A DNA stretch of 9,345 nucleotides. It comes from an uncultured Mycoplasmatota bacterium (GTDB taxonomy: Bacteria; Bacillota_I; Bacilli_A; RF39; UBA660). Where the stretch lies: assembly GCA_900553435.1 (NCBI GenBank), contig USDC01000018.1:1-9345 (forward strand), written 5' to 3'. The notes under the pieces were generated by a model. It was not told the DNA's origin. It saw only the letters and a list, made by a program, of their open reading frames with translations, and did no database searches. Below are positions 1 through 6,814 of this stretch, one piece after another. The position numbers were made by a program, and so were the translations under genes. Positions within the stretch are counted from its first letter, which is position 1. Each line of letters starts with the position of its first letter.

Positions 1-109
1 TAACAGAAACACTACTATTTAGTTCAATATTAGATGAAATTAATAGTTTTGTAATCTGATCTAATAAAACACAAACTACAGATATTAATACAATATATAA
101 TTTCTGCAT
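1..109 (-). CDS. lspA: Lipoprotein signal peptidase (signal peptidase II), 5' end only
   Basis: The first 36 codons are visible, starting at ATG 109-107; the gene continues beyond the left edge. The peptide begins MQKLYIVLISVVCVLLDQIT and has one hydrophobic membrane segment ending in an Asp-Gln-Ile-Thr-Lys motif (D17, K21). This is the first conserved signature of LspA, the inner-membrane aspartyl peptidase that removes signal peptides from lipidated prolipoproteins. The two catalytic aspartates of the family lie further on and cannot be checked here. The start is supported by an AGGTGAT ribosome binding site (114-120). It lies 42 bases downstream of the ylmC stop codon with no visible terminator between, so it is probably cotranscribed with ylmC. 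The assignment rests on a short but characteristic N-terminus. Confidence 0.82.
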   Translation of the reverse strand, partial: MQKLYIVLISVVCVLLDQITKLLISSNIELNSSVSV

Positions 110-151
110 TTAAATCACCTAAAACAATATTACTAAAAAAAATACTTTTAA

Positions 152-382
152 TCAAGGAGTATCCACTAGTATAACATCTTCTCCAAGTTTTTTTATTTGA
201 TTAAATTTTATATTTATATCTCTTTCATTTGATAAAATACTTCTAAAAAGTCTTGTGGTTTCAATTACAATATACTCTATCTCTCCAGTTGATGCGTTTA
301 TATCAACATCAATAATTTTTCCAACTTTTCTTCCGTCACTTATACTTATAATATCTTTTCTTTGAAGTTCAGAAAGTCTCAT
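152..382 (-). CDS. ylmC: YlmC/YmxH family PRC-barrel sporulation-locus protein
   Basis: This is a 76-residue protein beginning MRLSELQRKDIISI. It has the typical opening of YlmC/YmxH proteins: an MRLSEL start, a short strand, a Gly-Arg/Lys-Lys-Val-Gly turn, then Asp-rich and Ile/Val-rich beta strands of a PRC-barrel fold. Its biochemical role is not established; the family is typically found just downstream of sigG, exactly as here, so synteny supports the call. I place the start at ATG 382-380, because an AGGTGAT ribosome binding site lies directly upstream. A GTG three codons earlier (391) falls inside that site and is unlikely to be used. It follows sigG by 33 bases without a terminator, which suggests cotranscription with sigG and then lspA. 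Confidence 0.85.
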   Translation of the reverse strand: MRLSELQRKDIISISDGRKVGKIIDVDINASTGEIEYIVIETTRLFRSILSNERDINIKFNQIKKLGEDVILVDTP

Positions 383-415
383 TTTTATCACCTAATTAAA
401 TATATGAAAAACACA

Positions 416-1189
416 CTAATTTATTTGCTTACGAACGTTTTTAATTGCAGACTTCTCTAACCTAGAAACTTGAGCTTGAGAAATATTTAAAGTACTAGCT
501 ACTTCAGCTTGTGTAAGGCCATAAATATACCTTGAATAAAGAATACTTGCCTCTCTCTTATTAAGCTTTAATAATGCATTTTTAAGTGCGATTAATTCAC
601 TTATATTTTTATTTGCCTCAGTATCAGCAACTTGGTCTTCCAAATATATAGAGTCTCCATTAGAACTATATATTGGTTCAAACATACTCATTGGTTCTTT
701 TAGACTATCCAGTGCTAGTGATATATCATATTCACTAAAACCTAGGGCTTCACTAATTTCACTAGTAGTGGCTTCTTTATTATATTTTTTTTCATATTCA
801 TCTTTAAATTTTAATATTTTATATGCGTTCTCATTAATACTTCTACTAATTCTAAGACTATTATTATCTCTTATATATCTTCTAATTTCTCCTAAAATCA
901 TCGGAACAGCATAAGTTGAAAACATAACATTATGAGAAAGAGAAAAGTTTTCTACTGCTTTTACTAAACCAAGGCAACCTATTTGAAATAAATCATTCAT
1001 CTCAAACTTTGAATTATATGCACGTTGTACTAAACTTAAAACAAGTTTTAAATTTCCTTCTATTATTTTTGATTTTGCACTTTCATCTCCACTTTGATAT
1101 TTTATAAATAACTCTGTCATTTCTTCTTTACTTAATACTTTTAACTCACTTGTATTTATTCCAGTTATTTCAACTTTATATTTTGACAT
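416..1189 (-). CDS. sigG: RNA polymerase sigma-G factor (late forespore)
   Basis: This 257-residue sigma-70 family protein is close in length to Bacillus subtilis sigma-G (260). It directs late forespore transcription. Sigma-G hallmarks are the N-terminal K-V-E-I-x-G-I-x-T-S-x-L motif (about residues 5-16), the region 2 blocks with DLFQIGCLGLVKAVENF and FSTYAVPMILGEIRRY, the MSMFEPIYSSNGDSIYLEDQ segment (sigma-F differs here), and a C-terminal helix-turn-helix ending ISQAQVSRLEK. The start is ATG 1189-1187, eight bases after an AAGGAG site; a GTG at 1207 overlaps the candidate promoter and ribosome binding region and is rejected. The residue aligned with B. subtilis Asn45 is Glu44, as in sigma-F. 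It is normally adjacent to sigE; here a three-gene cassette lies between. A candidate sigma-G promoter lies immediately upstream, which fits autoregulation. Confidence 0.95.
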   Translation of the reverse strand: MSKYKVEITGINTSELKVLSKEEMTELFIKYQSGDESAKSKIIEGNLKLVLSLVQRAYNSKFEMNDLFQIGCLGLVKAVENFSLSHNVMFSTYAVPMILGEIRRYIRDNNSLRISRSINENAYKILKFKDEYEKKYNKEATTSEISEALGFSEYDISLALDSLKEPMSMFEPIYSSNGDSIYLEDQVADTEANKNISELIALKNALLKLNKREASILYSRYIYGLTQAEVASTLNISQAQVSRLEKSAIKNVRKQIN

Positions 1190-1209
1190 TAAAAAAGCTC
1201 CTTTCACCT

Positions 1210-1239
1210 TATATTGGTAAAAGAAGCTAAATTTTATTC
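1210..1239 (-). promoter_or_regulatory. Candidate sigma-G promoter of sigG
   Basis: On the minus strand, GAATA (1239-1235) and CAATATA (1216-1210) are separated by exactly 18 bases. The B. subtilis sigma-G consensus is GHATR, 18 bases, CATNHTA; the only departure is A instead of T at the third position of the -10. The -35 overlaps the stop codon of the upstream gene. The predicted transcript start is around 1203, giving a very short leader and putting the AAGGAG site at the extreme 5' end of the message. It fits sigG autoregulation, but the region is AT-rich and the motif is short. Confidence 0.5.
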
Positions 1240-1476
1240 AAAGTCAGTTTCATCAATTTTAAACTTAGAGAAAATTTCAGGATCATCTACTTCTTCCATA
1301 TATTTTTTCCCATCTTTAATAATTTCTTTAAATACACAATATACATCATTAATATCTGTTTCTTCTTCATTTATTCCAACAGCAAATATATATTTAGTAC
1401 CATCTTCAACTATTTCTTTAAAATTGACAAACTTTTCTCCGTTAGCTAGTACCATTATTTTCTTTTCACTTTTCAT
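1234..1476 (-). CDS. Small acidic DUF1292-like protein
   Basis: This is an 80-residue soluble, acidic protein beginning MKSEKKIMVLANGEKFVNFK. It has alternating short beta-like strands and an acidic C-terminus, with no membrane segment and no cysteine pair suggesting metal binding. The pattern of a strand, an NGE turn, an I-V-E-D-G-T-K-Y-I-F strand, an E-E-E-T-D linker and a V-F-K-E-I strand resembles small DUF1292 proteins (YrzB-like), whose function is unknown. The family link is recalled by pattern, so treat it as tentative. Its start (ATG 1476-1474) is 11 bases after the stop of the 1188-residue gene, and that stop codon is part of the TAGGAG ribosome binding site, so the two are translationally coupled. 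Its own stop codon overlaps the candidate sigma-G promoter of sigG. Confidence 0.6.
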   Translation of the reverse strand: MKSEKKIMVLANGEKFVNFKEIVEDGTKYIFAVGINEEETDINDVYCVFKEIIKDGKKYMEEVDDPEIFSKFKIDETDFE

Positions 1477-1487
1477 TCTATTTTCTC

Positions 1488-4400
1488 CTATCTAATCATT
1501 CTACTACTATTATCTGCAGCTTTTTGTACTTCTTGTTGTTCTAAAGCTTTAGCTCTATCTTGTTTAGCTTTATCTAAAGCACTTTGAATATCATTTAAAT
1601 TATTATTTTCTGTAGTTGATGCAGGCTCAACTGAATTAGTGTTACCTTGCTCTAGATAATCTAATACAGAATTTTTAGCACTAGTTGCTTCTTCTTCAGT
1701 TATATTTCCTTGATTTAATTCTTCATTTACATCAGGTAATTTTGAATTAAAGTTTTCATTACTTTCTTCAGGAGTATTGTCTTTATTTTCTTCACTAGAA
1801 GTTATAGAAGTTGATGGATAAACATTTTCTCCTACTCCTGGAGTTTCAGGTGCAGGTTTAACAATAACAGTTTCATTAACATTAGTATTACTACTATTGT
1901 TGTTATTATTATCATTAACTTGAGAATTATTTGTATTAGTATCTTGTTCTGTTTCTTTTACATCATCTAAGACAATTTCACCTTTGTTAATTGTATCTAC
2001 AATTGAAGCATTGTTATTAGATAAAGCATTAAATACATCTTCTGTTAAATACATTTTACCATCAACATATGTAAAGTATTCTGGAGAAAGTTTAGCAGTA
2101 TAAGTTTTTCCATCTGAGCCAGTATAAACTACGGTTCCATCATATTTAATAAAACCATCAGACATTTGCCACATTCCACCTTCTTCAAGATAAGGTAATT
2201 CCACACTTATTTCTGGATCTTCAGGATCTACAGGAACATCTGGTTTTTGATCAGGATCAGTTTCATCAACCACTCCTGTATCTCCACTATGATCAAAATC
2301 TTCATTAACTATTTCATTACCACCGGCATCAGTATTAACTGTATTATTTGAAGTTCCAGTAACACCTCCACCATGTGAGCCAGTAGTGTAAGTTTGTCCA
2401 TCTACTTCAAATTCATTTACTTCTTCTCCAGTAGCAAGACCATCTTCTGCTTGTATTTCTTGTTCATATTTAGTTTCGTTATCCGCATTCATTGCATCTC
2501 TTCCAGCATCTCTTGCTTCTTTATCTGAGTTACATGACTTTAAAGCTAATAATGCTGAAGAAACAAAAATACCTAAAGCTACTACTCCAGCAACAACCCT
2601 TTTCCAAGGTTTATCAAGCAATTTACTCTCAAAAGCTTTTTCTTTAATTACAAGCATAGGACCTATAAATTTTCTATTTTTACTTTTAGCAAAACTATAA
2701 AGTAAATATGGAGAAATATTATATTCATCAGCTAAACTTCTAAGTTCAGGAATTGATTCTCTATCATTTCCATTTTCATCTTTTAGAGGAATATTTAGAA
2801 GTCTAATCATATCTTTATCACTTAATGAATTTTTAATGTTTCTTTTTTGTGAGAAATATAGTTTTTCATTTTTTCCGTTTAAAAGTTTTTTATCACTTTC
2901 AATAGCATCATAATTTATTAAAGCATCTTTATATTTATATACTTCACTTAATGTTAGATTGTATTTATCCATTATATTTTTAACTTTTAATTCGTCTTCA
3001 GCATCTATTTTACCGGTTTTGTCATATTTAATATCATCTATTTTATTCATTAAATCAACAGTGTCTTCTTCTTTAATAATATTATGTTGATTTTCAATTT
3101 CTCTTAGAATGTTACCATAAAAATCTTGATCAGGTAAATCAGTTACTATAAATGGTGGAATCATTTCACTAAAATCGTTATTATTTTGTTCTGCATTATA
3201 CAAATCTTGATAATCAACTGTTTTTATTGCTTCATCAATTTTCGCAAGCTTTTCATCAATTTTCTTAATAGAATTATTAACTTGTTCTTTTACTGAAGAA
3301 TTATCTCCATTATTTAAACGAAGTTCATTTTTAATATTATCTCTTTTATTTACCAAGCTAGCAAGAGATAATATTGAAGCACTTTGTTCTTCTTCAGTCA
3401 TTTTATCTAATTTAGATATTTCTTCTTCTATTTTTGAATTAAGTTCATCAAGTTCTTCATTATTTAAATTAACATGCTCTAAAACTTCTGAACCCAAAAG
3501 ATTTTCGTATGCAGTTCTTCTTCTAATAAGTAATAATTTTTCTTCATTTAATAAATCATAAACTCTTTTAGTGTCTTCTATATCTTCGCTTTTAGATTCA
3601 ACAGATTCTCCATTTTTTTCTTTTGCATTATCTAAGTTTGGAAAATCTTTTACTTCTAATTTAGCTATAGCTTCATTTAATTCAGTTAAAATTCTAGTGT
3701 GTTCTTTTCTAAATTCTTCTTCACTATCAGCATTTGCAAAACTTTCAAGTTCAAGATTTAAATCATGTTGTTCGGCTTCTAATTCTTTATATGAATTTTT
3801 AAGAGAATCAAGTAATATTATCTTTTTCCCTAAAAGATCATTAATCACTTTTACTCTATCGTTACATGTTGATAATTCATAATATGGTTCAATTTCACTA
3901 TTTGAAGATGCTTGTTTTTTGTCAGTTAACGTTTCATTTATTTCTTCTATTTTAGTTTCTAACATTTCTTTTTCATGATTTAAATTATTAATTTCCTCTT
4001 CTATTTTTTCTTGTTCAGTTTTGTTATTATTTAAACTAATATTTAAAGAGTCAAGTCTTCTTTCTTTTGAAGCTTTAAAATTACTTATATAAGTATCTAT
4101 CATATCAGAATTTAAAGCATCATTATCAATATTTAATAATTCAGGTTCTACATAATTTATTTTAAATGATTTAAGTGGATGCAAATATTTAGGCTCTTCT
4201 TTGTTTTCTGCTTTATCTTTGTTTCCTGATTTAGTATAACGTTTGTTCCTTTCTTGTTTTTTTCTTTCTTCTTCTATTTTTTTTGCTTCCGCTGCTTCTT
4301 TTGATTTTTTGTATTCTTCTGCAGCATCAGAGAACGATTTAACGTATTCTTTTTTATCTTCTTTTTTAGTTACTACTTCTCTTGCTTTTTCTTGTGCTTT

Positions 4401-5054
4401 TTTAAATTCTTCTGCTGTTTTTATTTTGTCCATGTTTTCTGCGACAGTTTTAAGATCAACTTTTAGTCTATTATTATCTTCATTGTTTTCAATAATTTCT
4501 CTACCAACTGGTGGAATAACATCTTTTCCATCAGATAGCGCTTCAACATTTGGTTTATCAAGTATTGGTTGATTTTTAAATAAATCACTTAAGTTTTGTT
4601 CTTCGTTTTCTTGTTTTTTATTTTGTTCAGATATTGTTTTAACTTCATTATATAAATCAACTGTTTTTACTCCATCTACTTTATATTCTGAAGTATCACT
4701 AAGTATTTTTAAATCATTATCATTTAATATACCGTCATTATAAAGTTTAGCTAAAACTTCTGGTTTATGATTATATACTGCATCAGAAATTACATCTTTG
4801 TTTTCTTCAATCCCTTTAATATGTTTTTTGATTTCTTCTTCATTCATAGTATCTTCTTCCTTTTCGCTTTTGTTTACAAAACTTTCAAACTTTTCTTTGT
4901 TAAAACCAGTATTAAAACTTAAAACATAATTAATATCTTCATCATCAAGTACTTTTGCATTATATCCCTCAGCAATCATTTGTTCCAAACTTTTTCCAAA
5001 GCTTTTATGTTCATTTATATATTTTTCTATTTTTTCATTTCTATTTTCATTCAT
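1488..5054 (-). CDS. Large coiled-coil protein with one internal membrane segment, function unknown
   Basis: I do not recognise this 1188-residue protein. Residues 1-160 are an acidic, helical N-terminus. Residues 200-275 are a highly charged Lys/Glu/Ala helix with a basic patch. Residues 320-460 and 490-615 have long-coiled-coil composition. Residues 640-815 look more globular and turn basic at the end (KPWKR). A single membrane segment follows at about 820-838, then Lys-Ser-Cys-Asn-Ser (C841). Positive-inside logic puts the large N-terminal part in the cytoplasm and the last 350 residues outside. That outer part is Asp, Asn, Thr and Gly rich, with a small beta-like domain at about 955-1010 (repeated DGK/DGT turns), an Asn-rich linker near 1040-1060 and a helical end. 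C397 and C841 are the only cysteines. The start is well set by AGGAGG upstream of ATG 5054. It is coupled to genes on both sides. A scaffold or envelope-spanning structural role is inference. Confidence 0.8.
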   Translation of the reverse strand: MNENRNEKIEKYINEHKSFGKSLEQMIAEGYNAKVLDDEDINYVLSFNTGFNKEKFESFVNKSEKEEDTMNEEEIKKHIKGIEENKDVISDAVYNHKPEVLAKLYNDGILNDNDLKILSDTSEYKVDGVKTVDLYNEVKTISEQNKKQENEEQNLSDLFKNQPILDKPNVEALSDGKDVIPPVGREIIENNEDNNRLKVDLKTVAENMDKIKTAEEFKKAQEKAREVVTKKEDKKEYVKSFSDAAEEYKKSKEAAEAKKIEEERKKQERNKRYTKSGNKDKAENKEEPKYLHPLKSFKINYVEPELLNIDNDALNSDMIDTYISNFKASKERRLDSLNISLNNNKTEQEKIEEEINNLNHEKEMLETKIEEINETLTDKKQASSNSEIEPYYELSTCNDRVKVINDLLGKKIILLDSLKNSYKELEAEQHDLNLELESFANADSEEEFRKEHTRILTELNEAIAKLEVKDFPNLDNAKEKNGESVESKSEDIEDTKRVYDLLNEEKLLLIRRRTAYENLLGSEVLEHVNLNNEELDELNSKIEEEISKLDKMTEEEQSASILSLASLVNKRDNIKNELRLNNGDNSSVKEQVNNSIKKIDEKLAKIDEAIKTVDYQDLYNAEQNNNDFSEMIPPFIVTDLPDQDFYGNILREIENQHNIIKEEDTVDLMNKIDDIKYDKTGKIDAEDELKVKNIMDKYNLTLSEVYKYKDALINYDAIESDKKLLNGKNEKLYFSQKRNIKNSLSDKDMIRLLNIPLKDENGNDRESIPELRSLADEYNISPYLLYSFAKSKNRKFIGPMLVIKEKAFESKLLDKPWKRVVAGVVALGIFVSSALLALKSCNSDKEARDAGRDAMNADNETKYEQEIQAEDGLATGEEVNEFEVDGQTYTTGSHGGGVTGTSNNTVNTDAGGNEIVNEDFDHSGDTGVVDETDPDQKPDVPVDPEDPEISVELPYLEEGGMWQMSDGFIKYDGTVVYTGSDGKTYTAKLSPEYFTYVDGKMYLTEDVFNALSNNNASIVDTINKGEIVLDDVKETEQDTNTNNSQVNDNNNNNSSNTNVNETVIVKPAPETPGVGENVYPSTSITSSEENKDNTPEESNENFNSKLPDVNEELNQGNITEEEATSAKNSVLDYLEQGNTNSVEPASTTENNNLNDIQSALDKAKQDRAKALEQQEVQKAADNSSRMIR

Positions 5055-5065
5055 TTTTATTCCTC

Positions 5066-6727
5066 CTATAACCTATTCCTGTAATACATTTTTACAGTAT
5101 ATTTAGCTTCTCCATTTTTTTCCATTATATCTTCTAGTGTTTTTACATTAAGATCTTTTTTGTTAAATAATTCTATTAGTTCTTTTTCACTTACATAGTC
5201 TTTTGATAAATCTTGCCATTTATCTTTGGTTTCTCCTTTTACTTTTTGTACTGACACTTGATTTTTCTTTTGAACTTCAGTGTTAGTACTTCCAGCTGGT
5301 TTTGTAACACTATAACTTGTCCAAGGTCCCCATGTTGTTTTGCCAGTATATGTAGCAAGTGCATTTGGTGCTGCATAATTAAATGTTGTGCTTTCCCCTA
5401 CTTTTACAAGTTTATACCATTTATATGCAGTTGTTCTTGTTGCTCCATCTTTATAATATCCACTTGCAGGAGCAGTTGTATATAAAGCACTTCCTGGATA
5501 ATATGACTTTGTGTATTTATACCACTTGTATGTAGAGACTGTAGTTGCATCGCACAAGTCTGAAGATGTATCACATTTTGTTGCAGTGTATGATCCATAA
5601 CTTGTATAGTTACCACATGAAGATTTATCACTTCTTAAAGTTCCAACTGGACAAGTATAACATTTTGTACCAGCACTTACTTTATCAGACCCATTACAAG
5701 TATAATATGAACCTTTATTAATTGTAAAGCCATCTTCTTGTTCATTACATGGACTTAACGATACTTTTACAATTGATGTATCACTTCGTCCACACATATA
5801 TCTTATTGTTGAATTTTTTACTGTAACATCACTTTGTTTATTCCATTTTCTAGTTCTATATACAGTAACATTAACACCAGAGTCTTTATTATCATATCCT
5901 CCGCCTGGGTTTGTTACACTGTAACCTCCATTATTCCAGTATTGCTTACTTCCATTTTTATAATATTTATATGCATTATTTGTACCAGAATCCTTATTAT
6001 TATACCCACTTGCTGGGCTTGAAACATAATATTCTTTTACAGCTGAAGCTGATTTTTTATCACCTGGATAATATCTTTTTTCATTTAAGTTCCATATATA
6101 CATTTTATCTCTGTAACTATAGTATTCAGTTACTTCATTTGTTTTATATGCATCATATGGTACTTCATCTTGCCAGTACAATTCTGTATCTCCTAGTTCT
6201 GCATCTTCAATATCAAGTATTTTACCCATGAATTCAAATCTAACATCACTTTGATCTTTTACTAAGTCTTTTGGTTTTCCTTCTTGCCACTCACTAAACT
6301 CTGTATTTATCTCATCACAAGTTAAAAATGGTGTCCATTGTTCTTTTTCATTTTCTAATATACATACTTTAACTTTTGTATCTTTACCATGACAATTTCT
6401 AAAATTATTCTTTTTAAGTAATCCCTCTAAAAGCAACTTTTCAAGTGTTACTTCTTCACAACTTCCTATTGCGGTAGGCATTTCTTCATAATTTTTATTA
6501 AAATATTCTTTTCCAGCTTCTAATAAGTTCTTTTCATTTTCTGAAACTTCTACCACTGTTGTACCAGACATACATGAACGTAAACACAAAAATATTATAA
6601 GTAATAGTACTACAACTATTATCACAATGCCAATTATTTTTTTTCTTTTTTGTTTTATTTCATACATATCTTCATATTCATAATCACGTAGTTCTTCTTC
6701 TGTCATGTTCTTATTTTTTCTAGACAT
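5066..6727 (-). CDS. Membrane-anchored Cys/Tyr/Trp-rich repeat surface protein, function unknown
   Basis: This 553-residue protein has an acidic N-terminus, a basic KQKRKK stretch, one strong membrane helix (about 31-49) and a large C-terminal part predicted to lie outside. Residues 62-140 form a small domain with cysteines at 90, 112, 122 and 137. Its pattern (L-L-E-A-G-K-x-Y-F, M-P, G-S-C, L-x-x-L-L-L-E-G-L-L-K, T-P-F-L-T-C) recalls prepilin-like domains I associate with uncultured Bacillota, but there is no prepilin cleavage motif. Degenerate aromatic repeats follow at about 203-296 and 399-490, around a Cys-rich insert (312-392, eight cysteines, with a CYTCPVGT motif). The start at ATG 6727 has AGGAGG five bases upstream and a sigma-A-like promoter, making this the first gene of the cassette. 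Its stop TAG lies inside the next gene's ribosome binding site. A role in adhesion or in an envelope complex with the 1188-residue partner is inference. Confidence 0.8.
   Translation of the reverse strand: MSRKNKNMTEEELRDYEYEDMYEIKQKRKKIIGIVIIVVVLLLIIFLCLRSCMSGTTVVEVSENEKNLLEAGKEYFNKNYEEMPTAIGSCEEVTLEKLLLEGLLKKNNFRNCHGKDTKVKVCILENEKEQWTPFLTCDEINTEFSEWQEGKPKDLVKDQSDVRFEFMGKILDIEDAELGDTELYWQDEVPYDAYKTNEVTEYYSYRDKMYIWNLNEKRYYPGDKKSASAVKEYYVSSPASGYNNKDSGTNNAYKYYKNGSKQYWNNGGYSVTNPGGGYDNKDSGVNVTVYRTRKWNKQSDVTVKNSTIRYMCGRSDTSIVKVSLSPCNEQEDGFTINKGSYYTCNGSDKVSAGTKCYTCPVGTLRSDKSSCGNYTSYGSYTATKCDTSSDLCDATTVSTYKWYKYTKSYYPGSALYTTAPASGYYKDGATRTTAYKWYKLVKVGESTTFNYAAPNALATYTGKTTWGPWTSYSVTKPAGSTNTEVQKKNQVSVQKVKGETKDKWQDLSKDYVSEKELIELFNKKDLNVKTLEDIMEKNGEAKYTVKMYYRNRL
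5258..6121 (-). repeat. Degenerate aromatic repeat units within the 553-residue protein
   Basis: At the protein level, four related units are visible. Unit A (about residues 216-255) has YYPG, then SSPASGYNNKDSG, then AYKYYK. Unit B (256-296) has YSVTNPGGGYDNKDSG, then VYRTRKW. Unit C (399-439) has YYPG, TAPASGYYKDG, then AYKWYK. Unit D (440-490) has WGPWTSYSVTKPAGS, then EVQKKNQVSVQ. The shared core is Y-x-V/T-x-x-P-x-x-G-Y-x-x-K-D followed by an aromatic/basic strand. The Cys-rich segment interrupts the series between B and C. The repeats are diverged, which suggests old duplication. Confidence 0.6.
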
Positions 6728-6751
6728 GTCATCCTCCTACTACTATTTTTA

Positions 6752-6780
6752 ATTATACTATGATTTTAGCTTTTTTCCAA
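6752..6780 (-). promoter_or_regulatory. Sigma-A-like promoter of the cassette
   Basis: On the minus strand, TTGGAA (6780-6775) and a perfect TATAAT (6757-6752) are separated by exactly 17 bases. They lie 25 bases upstream of the 553-residue gene and its AGGAGG site (6738-6733). The predicted transcript start is near 6745, with a leader under 20 bases. A vegetative-type promoter here implies that the cassette can be expressed independently of the sporulation sigma factors, and that it may also feed sigG, ylmC and lspA by read-through, as no convincing terminator is seen. Confidence 0.65.
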
Positions 6781-6814
6781 GAAAAAAACACCCTTTTTTC
6801 GAATGTTTGTTATA

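Noticed and set aside
1214..1495. Plus-strand open frame opposite the DUF1292-like gene
   Set aside because: It is antisense to a well-supported gene with a good ribosome binding site; composition is that of a shadow frame.
3571..4572. Plus-strand Ser/Phe-rich open frames opposite the 1188-residue gene
   Set aside because: They are shadows of Lys/Glu-rich coding sequence on the other strand, with no ribosome binding site or recognisable family.
5258..6231. Open frames on both strands overlapping the 553-residue gene
   Set aside because: Low-complexity shadow frames of the repeat-rich coding sequence.
5066..6727. Calling the 553-residue protein a type IV prepilin
   Set aside because: No G-F-T-x-x-E type prepilin peptidase site before the membrane helix and no pilus genes in the window; only the small Cys domain is reminiscent.
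6781..6800. A7-CACCC-T6 hairpin after sigE as a terminator
   Set aside because: The stem is A-T only apart from its end, and no GC-rich arm pairs with CACCC, so termination is doubtful.
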